From Pseudomonas sp. SST3 (GTDB lineage: Bacteria; Pseudomonadota; Gammaproteobacteria; Pseudomonadales; Pseudomonadaceae): 64,000 nt of DNA. Below, piece after piece: positions 56,296-64,000 of this stretch. Under the pieces are notes generated by a model, which was not told the DNA's origin, did no database searches, and saw nothing but the letters and a program-made list of their open reading frames with translations. How positions within the stretch are numbered: the first letter of the stretch is position 1; every line of letters starts with the position of its first letter. The DNA lies in NCBI RefSeq assembly GCF_003325755.1, contig NZ_QORI02000002.1, forward strand, positions 124,001-188,000, in the 5' to 3' direction. A program made the position numbers and the translations under genes.

Positions 56296-57264
56296 TTAGT
56301 TGAGACCCAACTCATTCAGCGTCTTGTCGACGACTTTCTTCGGCAGCGGGATGTAGCCGTCCTTGACCACGACTTCCTGACCCTGCTTCGACAGCACCAG
56401 CTTGAGGAACTCGGCGTCGATCGGGCTCAGCGGCTTGTTCGGCGCCTTGTTGACGTAGACATAGAAGAAGCGAGCCAGCGGAAACTTGCCAGCCAGAGCG
56501 TTCTCTTCGTTGGCTTCGAAGGCCTCGCCACCCTTGGACAGCGGTACGGCGCGGACGCTGGAGGTCTTGTAGCCGATACCCGAGTAACCGATGGCGCTCA
56601 GGGTGCTGGAGATCGACTGCACGACCGAGGCGGAACCCGGCTGCTCGTTCACGTTAGGCTTGAAGTCACCCTTGCAGAGCGCTTCTTCCTTGAAGTAACC
56701 GTAGGTGCCGGATACCGAGTTACGACCGAACAGCTGAATCGGCTTGTTCGCCCACTCGCCGGTCAGACCCACGTCGCCCCAGGTAGTGATGTCTTTCTCG
56801 CCACCGCACAGGCGGGTGCTGGAGAAGATCGCGTCGACCTGTTCGATGTCCAGGCTCTCGATCGGGTTGTCCTTGTGTACGAACACAGCCAGGGCGTCGA
56901 TGGCGACCGGTACGGCAGTCGGCTTGTAGCCGTACTTCTCTTCGAAGGCCTGAATCTCGTTGTCCTTCATTGGGCGACTCATCGGCCCCATGTTGGAAGT
57001 GCCTTCGGTCAGGGCTGGCGGTGCAGTGGAAGAACCGGCGGCCTGGATCTGAATGTTGACGTTCGGGTAGCTACGCTTGAAGTCTTCGGCCCACAGGGTC
57101 ATCAGGTTGGCCAGGGAGTCGGAGCCGACGCTGGACAGGTTGCCGGATACGCCGGAAGTCTTCTCATAGCTTGGCAGTGCCGGATCAACCGCGGCGACTG
57201 CGTTAGCAGCGCCTACACCAGCGGCAACAAAGGTTAGGGCCGCCATCAAACGATTCAGTGTCAT
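56296..57264 (-). CDS. pstS: Phosphate-binding periplasmic protein PstS
   Basis: 322 residues. Signal peptide [25 protein letters not shown]. Phosphate-binding loops: [45 protein letters not shown] and [17 protein letters not shown], typical of the PstS branch in Pseudomonas. It feeds PstCAB. The ATG is preceded by AGGAGCAAGGT. A Pho box (57350-57367) lies 86 bp upstream. Confidence 0.96.
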   Translation of the reverse strand: MTLNRLMAALTFVAAGVGAANAVAAVDPALPSYEKTSGVSGNLSSVGSDSLANLMTLWAEDFKRSYPNVNIQIQAAGSSTAPPALTEGTSNMGPMSRPMKDNEIQAFEEKYGYKPTAVPVAIDALAVFVHKDNPIESLDIEQVDAIFSSTRLCGGEKDITTWGDVGLTGEWANKPIQLFGRNSVSGTYGYFKEEALCKGDFKPNVNEQPGSASVVQSISSTLSAIGYSGIGYKTSSVRAVPLSKGGEAFEANEENALAGKFPLARFFYVYVNKAPNKPLSPIDAEFLKLVLSKQGQEVVVKDGYIPLPKKVVDKTLNELGLN

Positions 57265-57349
57265 ACCTTGCTCCTAGCAGGGGTGTGCTCGAGGGTGTTG
57301 GAACGGGGGCCATTGTCTGCAGGCCGTGTGAATACTCTATGAAGGGAAT

Positions 57350-57367
57350 ATGACAATCTGGTGACGG
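57350..57367 (-). promoter_or_regulatory. Candidate Pho box before pstS
   Basis: Minus strand CCGTCACCAGATTGTCAT: two half-sites CCGTCAC and TTGTCAT exactly 11 bp apart, close to the PhoB consensus CTGTCAT-N4-CTGTCAT. It lies 86-103 bp before pstS and 117 bp before the divergent thioesterase gene. Confidence 0.75.
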
Positions 57368-57483
57368 CCGGGAAGTTCTCGCGTGTCGGTCGCTGCCGCC
57401 GCATACAGCCGCTATACTCGGCCCGGCCCGCACTGCCGTGGGGTTTCGCGCCAGAACAACAAACGCGCTGTGAGTCCGACCCA

Positions 57484-57884
57484 ATGAATGAGTACGAACA
57501 GGAAGACCCGATCCCGCAGGGCGACCTTGCCCTGCAGCTAACCGCCCTGCCACGGGACACCAACGGCTTCGGAGATATATTCGGTGGCTGGCTGGTCTCG
57601 CAGATGGACCTGGCGGGCACGCGATGGCAAGCCGGGCGGCTGGCGGGCGCGTGGCGACGGTGTCCATTGATCGCATGGCGTTCATGGTGCCTGTGGCAGT
57701 CGGCGCGCAACTGTCCTTCTATACCCAGACGCTGGATGTCGGGCGCAGCTCGATCCGCATGCTGGTAGAAGTCTGGAGCGATGATCCGCTATCGAGCGAA
57801 TGGCGCAAGGTCACCGAAGCCGTGTTCGTCTTCGTCGCCATCGACGGCAGTGGCCGCACCCGCCCGGTCACGCCACGGCGCTGA
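57484..57884 (+). pseudogene. YciA-type acyl-CoA thioesterase, frameshifted
   Basis: Hotdog-fold hydrolase of acyl-CoA. The start MNEYEQEDPIPQGDLALQLTALPRDTNGFGDIFGGWLVSQMDLAG is intact and includes the family GDIFGGWLVSQMDLAG. At 57621 one base is missing; the frame goes to TRWQAGRLAG, whereas the next frame reads MASRAAGGRVATVSIDRMAFMVPV and VGRSSIRMLVEVWSDDP and continues to TGA 57884. Restoring one G in ACGGCGATGG gives a 133-residue protein, the normal length. Divergent from pstS and tail-to-tail with the GGDEF gene. Confidence 0.85.
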
Positions 57885-57888
57885 TCCT

Positions 57889-59094
57889 TTAGCGCTCATC
57901 ACCTCGCTGACTGCGCGGGCTCAGCTCGTAGCGGTTCTTGCCAGCCTGCTTGGCCTCATACAAGGCGGCATCTGCAGCCTGGTATAGCTGTGCAGCGGTC
58001 TGCTCCGGCTGCAGCATCGCCACACCGATGCTCACAGTAACGTGGCTGCCACGGGCAGCCGGATGCGGCAATGCACGCTCGGCAAGCGCCGTGAGAAGTT
58101 TCCCGGCAATCTCTTCGGCTGAATCCGCATCACAGTCAAACAACAACAACGCGAACTCTTCGCCTCCTACCCGTGCCGCCAAGTCCAGCGGGCGCCGCGC
58201 AAAGCGGTCGAGCAGCATGCTGAATTCCTTGATCAAGACGTCGCCCGCGGGATGGCCAAGGCTGTCGTTGTAACTTTTGAAGTTGTCCAGATCGAACAGC
58301 ATCAGGGCCAGCGGTTGGCGGTCGCGCCGTGCCTGCAGGAGCATTTGCTGTAACGAAGTATCGAAACTGCGGCGATTGGCCAGACCGGTCATGGCATCGT
58401 GCTGGGCAACCCAGCCGAGCAACTTGCGTATCAGGAACTGCTCTCGCTCAGAGTATTCATGGGCGTAACGGCTGATGGCACCGAGCACCAGCAGCACCAG
58501 GTAATAGCTGACCGAGAACCAGTGGACCTGCAGCTCGCTGGGGGAAAGGATCATGAACGCAATGAGCAGATCCAAGAGAACGATGGCCACCGCGCTGGCC
58601 ATCGCGCGCCAGAAGGTCACGCCGAGAAAGAAGAACGAACAGATGATCAGCAGGCCGGCACCGTAGCGAAATGCCATCTCCGGCTGGGTGGCCTCATAGT
58701 GCATATCGATCCGCGCCGCTATCACTCCGATCATCACGACAAACAGCGGAAGCATGCGGCTGGCAATGTCCCGCACCTGCTTGAAGAACAGGGTTATCGA
58801 CAGCACCACCAGCCCAGGAATGATTTGCAGCAGACGCAGCAGAGTCAGCTCGTACAGCCACTCGGAGTCAAGGTGACCGAACAGCCTGTGTTCGACATAG
58901 AGATAACCACCAACAACCAGAATCAGCAGGCAGGCGCCGAGCTGTTGCGCCAGTCGCGCCTGACGATCGAGATAGCGGCGAAACTCGCGCTCCAGCTCCG
59001 GAACGAACAGCAGGCGGCCGAAGCCCTTGAGCAGCTGTTGTCCGTAGAGTGTGTCCCGATAATCTTCGGCAGATTGTTGTTCTATCGTTCGCAT
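57889..59094 (-). CDS. Membrane-anchored diguanylate cyclase (GGDEF)
   Basis: 401 residues. About six transmembrane helices in residues 48-235 form an N-terminal sensor region without a named domain; the C-terminal half is a GGDEF domain with HDAMTGLANRRSFD, DLDNFKSYNDSLGHPAGD and the active site GGEEF at about 308-312. RPLD, five residues before GGEEF, is the inhibitory I-site (RxxD), so product feedback is expected. It should synthesise cyclic di-GMP. Stop codon 4 bp from the thioesterase stop. Confidence 0.92.
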   Translation of the reverse strand: MRTIEQQSAEDYRDTLYGQQLLKGFGRLLFVPELEREFRRYLDRQARLAQQLGACLLILVVGGYLYVEHRLFGHLDSEWLYELTLLRLLQIIPGLVVLSITLFFKQVRDIASRMLPLFVVMIGVIAARIDMHYEATQPEMAFRYGAGLLIICSFFFLGVTFWRAMASAVAIVLLDLLIAFMILSPSELQVHWFSVSYYLVLLVLGAISRYAHEYSEREQFLIRKLLGWVAQHDAMTGLANRRSFDTSLQQMLLQARRDRQPLALMLFDLDNFKSYNDSLGHPAGDVLIKEFSMLLDRFARRPLDLAARVGGEEFALLLFDCDADSAEEIAGKLLTALAERALPHPAARGSHVTVSIGVAMLQPEQTAAQLYQAADAALYEAKQAGKNRYELSPRSQRGDER

Positions 59095-59251
59095 GGGTGC
59101 GGCTCGTATGCAGGCGCCGCGATAATATCAGTTTGATATCACTGCGCTCATTTTCCCGATGAACACCCTGCTTTCGACATCGCAACAAGATAAACGTCCG
59201 GCTTGCGGACGTTGGCGCGGCGCTCCACTATCCGTTGACCTACATTCATGG

Positions 59252-60169
59252 ATGTATCGCGTGACTGCCCTTCTGCTTGCTCTCTGGCCATTATTCGCCC
59301 TTATCGTCGCCGGCTATTTCTTGCGACTGCGTGAATTTCCCAGTGAGGCCTTCTGGCCCGGTGCCGAACGGATCAACTACTTCGTGCTGTTCCCGGCGCT
59401 ACTGTTCAGCAGTCTGGCTACCGCGCCGCTGAACAATCCCGAGTTACCGCGTCTGGCCGGGGCAGTCATGCTGGGGCTGGGTATGGCGTGGGCGGGATTG
59501 CTGCTTTTCAAACGAATGCGCGGCTGGCCAGCCGCCCGGTTCGGGGCATTTGCTCAGGGCGCGCTACGCTTCAACACCTACTTGGGCTTGGCGGCGGTGG
59601 GCAGCCTGTTCGGCAAGGAAGGCCTGGCGCTGGCGGCGTTGATGCTGGCTCTGATGGTGCCCACGGTGAACGTCATGTCTGTGTGGGCGCTGACCGCTGA
59701 GCGTGGCGTCAGCGTGCGTTCGCTGCTGTTACCGATCATGAAGAACCCGCTGATCCTCGCCTGCGTAGCTGGCGCGCTGATCAATCTATCGGGGTTGGGC
59801 CTGCCTGGTGGCACCGACCGCTTACTGGGCCTGCTTGCCGCCGCAAGCCTGCCGCTAGGTCTTCTATGCGTCGGCGCCGCGCTAAAACCGCGGGAACTCG
59901 GCGGTGAAATCCCCGCGCTCGGCTGGAACAGCAGCCTCCGCCTGCTGGCCGTGCCACTGCTGGCGTACACGGTGGCTCGACTGCTCGACCTGCCGGCAAT
60001 GGAGACGACCATCCTCGTGCTGTTCTTCGCATTGCCCACGGCGCCGACGGCCTACGTACTGACCCGCCAGCTCGGCGGTGACAGCCATCTCATGGCGGGC
60101 ATCATCACGTTGCAGACCTTGCTCGCCGCCGCCAGCCTGCCGCTGGTGCTGACCCTGCTGAACGGCTAG
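59252..60169 (+). CDS. AEC family transporter (auxin efflux carrier-like)
   Basis: 305 residues, about ten transmembrane helices arranged as two repeats: ALWPLFALIVAGYFLRLREFPSEAFWPGAERINYFVLFPALLFSSLATAPL in the first half and FALPTAPTAYVLTRQLGGDSHLMAGIITLQTLLAAASLPLVL in the second. Bacterial AEC proteins move malate, malonate or amino acid-like anions; the substrate cannot be read here. ATG 59252 chosen; the frame is open 31 codons upstream without hydrophobic character. Confidence 0.87.
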   Translation: MYRVTALLLALWPLFALIVAGYFLRLREFPSEAFWPGAERINYFVLFPALLFSSLATAPLNNPELPRLAGAVMLGLGMAWAGLLLFKRMRGWPAARFGAFAQGALRFNTYLGLAAVGSLFGKEGLALAALMLALMVPTVNVMSVWALTAERGVSVRSLLLPIMKNPLILACVAGALINLSGLGLPGGTDRLLGLLAAASLPLGLLCVGAALKPRELGGEIPALGWNSSLRLLAVPLLAYTVARLLDLPAMETTILVLFFALPTAPTAYVLTRQLGGDSHLMAGIITLQTLLAAASLPLVLTLLNG

Positions 60170-60225
60170 GACCTGTTGACGTTTCGCTCGCAGCCGCGCC
60201 GAAACGTCACGGGTTCAAAGACAGA

Positions 60226-60672
60226 TCAGCGCACCACCTGGGTTTTGAGCAGGCGCAGCAGTCCCACCGCAAAGGCCAGGCCGAGCGAGGCCAGTAGCAA
60301 CATTGGCCCGAGGTAACCCATCAGGTCCTGTAGCCAGGCCAGCAGCGGCGTGGCGATCAGGATGCCGACGTTGCCCATGCGCTCCGCGCTATAGCCCCCC
60401 TGCTGCCAGATTTCGAACGCCGCGTGAAGCGGCAGTAGAGCCAGTGGCAGCAGCAACAGACAGAACCAGTAACCCGCCCGGCGTCTGGGCCCGAGCAGCC
60501 CCCAGGGCTGGCAGAGTGCGCGAATGAACTGAAAGAAACAGAGCGAGTAATAGCCTGCCAGCAGCACCAACCCGGCGCCCATCCAGGAGGGTTCCAGCCA
60601 GCAGGCGATGAGCGCGCCGACGACGCACAAAGAGCTCAGCAGTGCCCATAGGATAAAAAATGTCTTTTTCAT
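60226..60672 (-). CDS. Unknown four-helix membrane protein
   Basis: 148 residues starting MKKTFFILWALLSSLCVVGALIACW, with hydrophobic helices at about 5-25, 34-54, 68-92 and 112-143 and a basic C-terminus (LLRLLKTQVVR). I do not recognise a family. ATG 60672 is preferred over 60720 because it opens directly into the first helix. It lies between the convergent AEC transporter and the recD gene (126 bp downstream of the recD stop), same strand as recD. It is probably real because it is one long hydrophobic frame with regular helix spacing. Confidence 0.65.
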   Translation of the reverse strand: MKKTFFILWALLSSLCVVGALIACWLEPSWMGAGLVLLAGYYSLCFFQFIRALCQPWGLLGPRRRAGYWFCLLLLPLALLPLHAAFEIWQQGGYSAERMGNVGILIATPLLAWLQDLMGYLGPMLLLASLGLAFAVGLLRLLKTQVVR

Positions 60673-60797
60673 GCCCGTATCCGTTGCCTCGCGGTGACCG
60701 TGCATCGGAACAGAATTCAACCGCCGATACGCACAACGACTTCACGGAAACGAACGCCCGCCGGGGCTTCGCGGAACGACCGCGTTCCGCCAGAAGG

Positions 60798-62639
60798 TCA
60801 GAACAGACTGAGCTGATCGCTGGGTTGTGCGACGGGTGCCGCCTGGCCCAGATCGGACAGATCATCGGTTCTCAGCGCCAACCGCTCGGCCAGGCCGGCC
60901 GCTCGCTCGGCACGGGTGTTTACCGCCTCGGCGAGCCGCGCCGGCAGCGCCCAGATTTCCACCTTCTGTTTGGCTCGGGTGATGCCGGTGTAGAACAGCG
61001 AGCGCGTGAGCAGCGGGCTGGGCTGCTCAGGGAGCGCCAACAGAACCTCGGCGAACTCCGAGCCCTGGCTCTTGTGGACGGTCATGGCAAAGGCGCTGTC
61101 ATGGCTCGGTAGCCGCGCCGGGGCGAAACCGCGAAAACCTTCTTCGCCCTCGAAAAACACCCGCAGGCCCTGCTCGGTTTTCAGGCACAACCCGATATCG
61201 CCATTGAATAGGCCCAGGGCGTAGTCGTTCTGCCGGACCATAACCGCGCGGCCTGGGTACCAGCGTTCGCGAGCCGGCACGCCGAGACGACGCTTGAGGC
61301 GTGCTTCCAATGACTCGTTGATGCCAGTGACACCGAAGGCGCCTTGGCGCTGCGCGGTCAGCGCGCGGAAGCCGTTGAACGCGTCGAACGCCATCGCCGG
61401 ATCCGCTTGCCGCGCGGCCTGCAGGTAAGGCGCATAGCCCTGTTCCAGTCGCTCGATCAGCGCGGCCGGCGCCGGCGTGGCGTTCCAGGCGAGGTCGGCG
61501 CGCTGCTCCTGCAGCAGCGTCACGGTGCCCTTGGCGTCGCCGCCATTGATCCTCCGCGCCAGCTCTCCGATGCCGCTGTCACCGGCAAAACGATGACTGT
61601 GGGTGAGCAACACCACTGCGTCACCCAGGCGAGAACGCGGCCTGTCTACCGGCACGCTCTGGCCGGTGATGCGCTGCAGATCGCTGGCCGCCTGCTCATC
61701 GAAACCGCGCCCCTCGCACAGCTCGGCGAACACCGCGCCGGCTTCGACCGCAGCCAGTTGATCCTTATCGCCGAGCAGGATCAAGCGCGCCTTGGGCGGT
61801 AGTGCGGCGACCAGTTTGGCCATCAGTGCCAGGTCGACCATGGACGCCTCGTCCACCACCAGCACGTCCAGCGGCAGCGGATTGGCAGCATCGTGACGCA
61901 CCTTCGGACTGTCACCGCGGCTACCCAACAGACGATGCAGCGTTCGAGCGTCATCCGGCAGCGCTTCCTTGACCGCTTCGCTGGCCGGCAGGTCGGCCTT
62001 GGCATTACGGATCGCCTCGGCCATGCGTGCCGCGGCCTTGCCGGTAGGGGCGGCCAGGCCGATGGCGAGACGTTCCCCCCCGGGCTGCTCCAGCAGCGCC
62101 GCCAGCAAGCGCACGACGGTAGTGGTCTTGCCCGTGCCGGGGCCACCGGAGATCACCGTCAGCCGCCGTCGTACCGCTTGCGCCGCCGCCAGACGCTGCC
62201 AGTCAGGGCTCTGCTGATTGAACGCGAACAGTCGCGTCAGGCTTTCGCTTAGCTGCCGCTCATCCACCTCCGGTGCGTCCGCCGCGCGGGCGAGCAACTG
62301 CTCAGCCAGTTGCTGTTCATAGGCCTGGTAGCGGGCGAGATAAAGGCGCTCACCGTCGAGGATCAGCGGCGTGTAGTCGCCGGGCGTGCCGATCAGGGAC
62401 GATGCCTCAAGTTGGGCACGCCATGCGGCGAGTGGCGGCACACTGACATCAAGTTCCGGCCATGGCCGCTTGCCGGCGATGCGCGCGAGCGGCAAACAGA
62501 CGTCACCTGCGGTCAGAGCCTCGCAGCACAGCGCGGCGGCGATCAAGACCGGCTCGGACGCCTGGGGTTCGAGGCGTTGCAGGCTGGCGATAAAGGCACG
62601 TTCCAGCGGGCCGAGCGGCAGGTCCGCCAGAACTCTCAT
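60798..62639 (-). CDS. recD: Exodeoxyribonuclease V alpha subunit RecD
   Basis: Fast 5'-3' helicase subunit of RecBCD, which processes double-strand DNA ends. 613 residues from ATG 62639 (MRVLADLPLGPLERAFIASLQRL). Superfamily 1B helicase motifs: I GGPGTGKTTTVVRLLAALL (about 167-185), II DEASMVDLALMAKLV, III LGDKDQLAAVEAG, V/VI TVHKSQGSEFAEVLLALP and FYTGITRAKQKVEIW. It is separated from recB by about 250 bp that carry repeat pair C, an unusual arrangement since recB and recD usually abut. Confidence 0.95.
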   Translation of the reverse strand: MRVLADLPLGPLERAFIASLQRLEPQASEPVLIAAALCCEALTAGDVCLPLARIAGKRPWPELDVSVPPLAAWRAQLEASSLIGTPGDYTPLILDGERLYLARYQAYEQQLAEQLLARAADAPEVDERQLSESLTRLFAFNQQSPDWQRLAAAQAVRRRLTVISGGPGTGKTTTVVRLLAALLEQPGGERLAIGLAAPTGKAAARMAEAIRNAKADLPASEAVKEALPDDARTLHRLLGSRGDSPKVRHDAANPLPLDVLVVDEASMVDLALMAKLVAALPPKARLILLGDKDQLAAVEAGAVFAELCEGRGFDEQAASDLQRITGQSVPVDRPRSRLGDAVVLLTHSHRFAGDSGIGELARRINGGDAKGTVTLLQEQRADLAWNATPAPAALIERLEQGYAPYLQAARQADPAMAFDAFNGFRALTAQRQGAFGVTGINESLEARLKRRLGVPARERWYPGRAVMVRQNDYALGLFNGDIGLCLKTEQGLRVFFEGEEGFRGFAPARLPSHDSAFAMTVHKSQGSEFAEVLLALPEQPSPLLTRSLFYTGITRAKQKVEIWALPARLAEAVNTRAERAAGLAERLALRTDDLSDLGQAAPVAQPSDQLSLF

Positions 62640-62679
62640 CGCGCATACCTCCACGCGGGCAGGGTCGGGCAGCCAAAGC

Positions 62680-62815
62680 GGTGGGCTGAAGCCCACCCTA
62701 CAGTCGCCGCGGCAGTTGCAATCAATTGCCCTCTTTCAACAGGCAGCTCTACGCTCTGAGCAGCGCATCCCTGGAGCAGAGATCGCACATACCGTAGGGT
62801 GGGCTTCAGCCCACC
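62680..62815. repeat. Inverted pair of GTAGGGTGG-type palindromic repeats (pair C) between recB and recD
   Basis: Unit 62680-62701 (GGTGGGCTGAAGCCCACC then CTAC) and unit 62794-62815, the exact reverse complement, 92 bp apart. Both are hairpins. The pair occupies most of the gap between the recB stop (62890) and recD start (62639), and may influence how much recD is made relative to recB. Confidence 0.75.
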
Positions 62816-62889
62816 AAGTATGGCGACGCGGCAGAACGGGTGGACCGAAGCGAACCGCCACCCGGCCCACCCTGCGAAAGCGGAGTGCA

Positions 62890-63999
62890 TCATCGTCCCT
62901 CCTCGAACAATCGATCCAACGCATCGAGCAAAGCATCGTCCGGACGCGCGAAATACACACCCGCTTCCGGCATGCCGCGCAGAAACAGGTAGAAGGCACC
63001 ACCTAGGTGCTCGTCGCGGAAATCGGCCAGTCGCTGGCGTAGGAAGCGACGCAACGCCACGAGATAAATCAGGTATTGAAGGTAGTAATGTTCGCCCGCC
63101 AAAGCCTGCAGCAGCCGCTCGCCGCCGTAGTAACCGACATCCGGGCCGAGCCAGTTGGATTTGTAGTCGGCGATATACCAGCGCCCGTCGTGCTCGAAGG
63201 TCAGGTCGATAAAGCCTTTGAGAAAGCCCTTGAGGCTGTCGAATTCCAACCGCGCCGCCGCCTCACGCAGCGGGGCGGCCAGGCCGCTGGCCGGGTCCAT
63301 CAGCAGAGCACGCAGACGCGTCACGTCGAGCTCTTGTACCGGGAAGGTGAAGCCCAGCTCCGGCAGGCGTTTAGCGGATTGCAACGCGGTGAGCGTCAGG
63401 CCGTTGCCATTCAGATCGGTATCCAGCACCCGTTGCAAATGCTGACCGGCGATCTCTTTCCACTCCAGCGGCAGGCCGAACGCCTGTAGCGCCGGCTCGA
63501 TCAGCTCTGCCAATGCGCCCTTGTCGCGCGCCCAGTCTTCGAGAATCGCGTGCAGGCAGGTACCCGCACGTGCGCCGCGGGGAAAAGCAAAGAAACCGCT
63601 GCCCGGCTCGCCGGCATCGGGGATGGCCAGGGCATCGCGGTCCGGCGCCTCCATATGCATGCCGGCCGCCAGACCGGAGAAACTGCCAATGCGCCAGGCA
63701 CTGTGCAGGTTGCGGTTGAGCTGCGACAACTGCTGCGGTGGGGTCGCTCGGCCCGGGCCCTGTGCGTTGGCTTCGCGCGCCTCAAGCGGCAGGCAGGCCA
63801 TGGTGCCGTCGCTCTGCTGGACCAGCCGCTCGATAGCCAGGCGCAGGCTACCGCCGTTGAGATCGGCCAGGTGGTTACCCAGCTCGGTCAATGGCTGAGC
63901 TCCAGTGAGCTCGCGGCCGTGCAGCAGCCAGGCCAGCGCACTGGTGTGCAGACCTTCATCCGCCAGGCTGCCATCCTTCTTTGGCTTGCACAGGTTCAC
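62890..63999 (-). CDS. recB: Exodeoxyribonuclease V beta subunit RecB, C-terminal part (5' end beyond window)
   Basis: RecB is the 3'-5' helicase and the only nuclease of RecBCD. The visible 369 codons cover the end of the helicase part (KKDGSLADEGLHTSALAWLLHGRELTG) and the nuclease domain: the metal-binding residues appear in GFLKGFIDLTFEH and WYIADYKSNWLG (the D and DxK motif), preceded by RAGTCLHAILEDWAR with its conserved His. The reading frame is open to the window edge, so the 5' part lies outside. recD follows 250 bp downstream. Confidence 0.94.
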   Translation of the reverse strand: MNLCKPKKDGSLADEGLHTSALAWLLHGRELTGAQPLTELGNHLADLNGGSLRLAIERLVQQSDGTMACLPLEAREANAQGPGRATPPQQLSQLNRNLHSAWRIGSFSGLAAGMHMEAPDRDALAIPDAGEPGSGFFAFPRGARAGTCLHAILEDWARDKGALAELIEPALQAFGLPLEWKEIAGQHLQRVLDTDLNGNGLTLTALQSAKRLPELGFTFPVQELDVTRLRALLMDPASGLAAPLREAAARLEFDSLKGFLKGFIDLTFEHDGRWYIADYKSNWLGPDVGYYGGERLLQALAGEHYYLQYLIYLVALRRFLRQRLADFRDEHLGGAFYLFLRGMPEAGVYFARPDDALLDALDRLFEEGR

Positions 64000-64000
64000 C

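Overview
The window is about 64 kb of GC-rich chromosome from a gammaproteobacterium of the Pseudomonas lineage, most likely the P. stutzeri group (Stutzerimonas). The evidence is gene content and order: hutI-hutG, thiS-thiG-trmB, mtgA, rpoH-ftsX-ftsE-ftsY, two M16 peptidases, rsmD, coaD, ferredoxin, mutM, ilvD, folA-glpQ, pstSCAB-phoU and recB-recD, together with Pseudomonas-type REP elements and HutC-like operators. The species call is inference. I saw no tRNA, rRNA, CRISPR array, insertion sequence, integrase or prophage.

Layout. 1-2.2 kb holds the end of a histidine-degradation operon (hutI, hutG) behind two HutC-like palindromes. 2.7-14.3 kb carries a DUF1329 protein, trmB, thiG, thiS, a DUF423 protein, mtgA, a CHASE/PAS hybrid histidine kinase, rpoH and ftsYEX. 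14.5-19.1 kb carries an active/inactive M16 peptidase pair, rsmD and a YheT-type hydrolase. 19.1-23.6 kb is a self-contained aldehyde/alcohol oxidation module: a TetR repressor divergent from an aldehyde dehydrogenase, a Tat-signal protein and a GMC oxidoreductase. 23.6-32.7 kb holds coaD, ferredoxin, mutM, an HDOD protein, a PfpI-like protein, rlmI, a secreted polyesterase-like hydrolase, ilvD and a Pmp3-type peptide. 33-40.8 kb has two NCS2 purine permeases, DUF1090, a broken FAD oxidoreductase gene, a YfcE-like phosphodiesterase, YitT, folA and glpQ. 41-46.6 kb is a tripartite tricarboxylate transporter locus with two tctC copies on either side of a class III CoA-transferase. 47-50 kb is a DUF2868/DUF3482 gene pair. 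50.2-57.3 kb is the phosphate operon pstSCAB-phoU. The rest is a thioesterase, a diguanylate cyclase, an AEC transporter, a small membrane protein, recD and the 3' part of recB.

How the genes work together. The phosphate genes form a coherent Pho regulon: I find 11-bp-phased Pho-box-like repeats before pstS, before pstC and before glpQ. The hut genes and the TetR-linked oxidation operon each have a palindromic operator placed where a repressor would act.

The most striking whole-window observation is a set of six apparent one-base deletions in five genes (mtgA, the FAD oxidoreductase twice, the second tctC, pstA and the thioesterase). Restoring one base at each site brings back a family-typical protein. 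Because pstA is normally needed for phosphate uptake and its operon is otherwise intact, at least part of this set is more likely sequencing error than biology. A second theme is a family of short inverted repeats (GTAGGGTGG...CCACC). These occur as oppositely oriented pairs at three places, including between recB and recD, which in relatives are usually tightly coupled. I found no clear previously undescribed multi-gene system; the least understood candidate is the DUF2868/DUF3482 membrane protein and GTPase pair.
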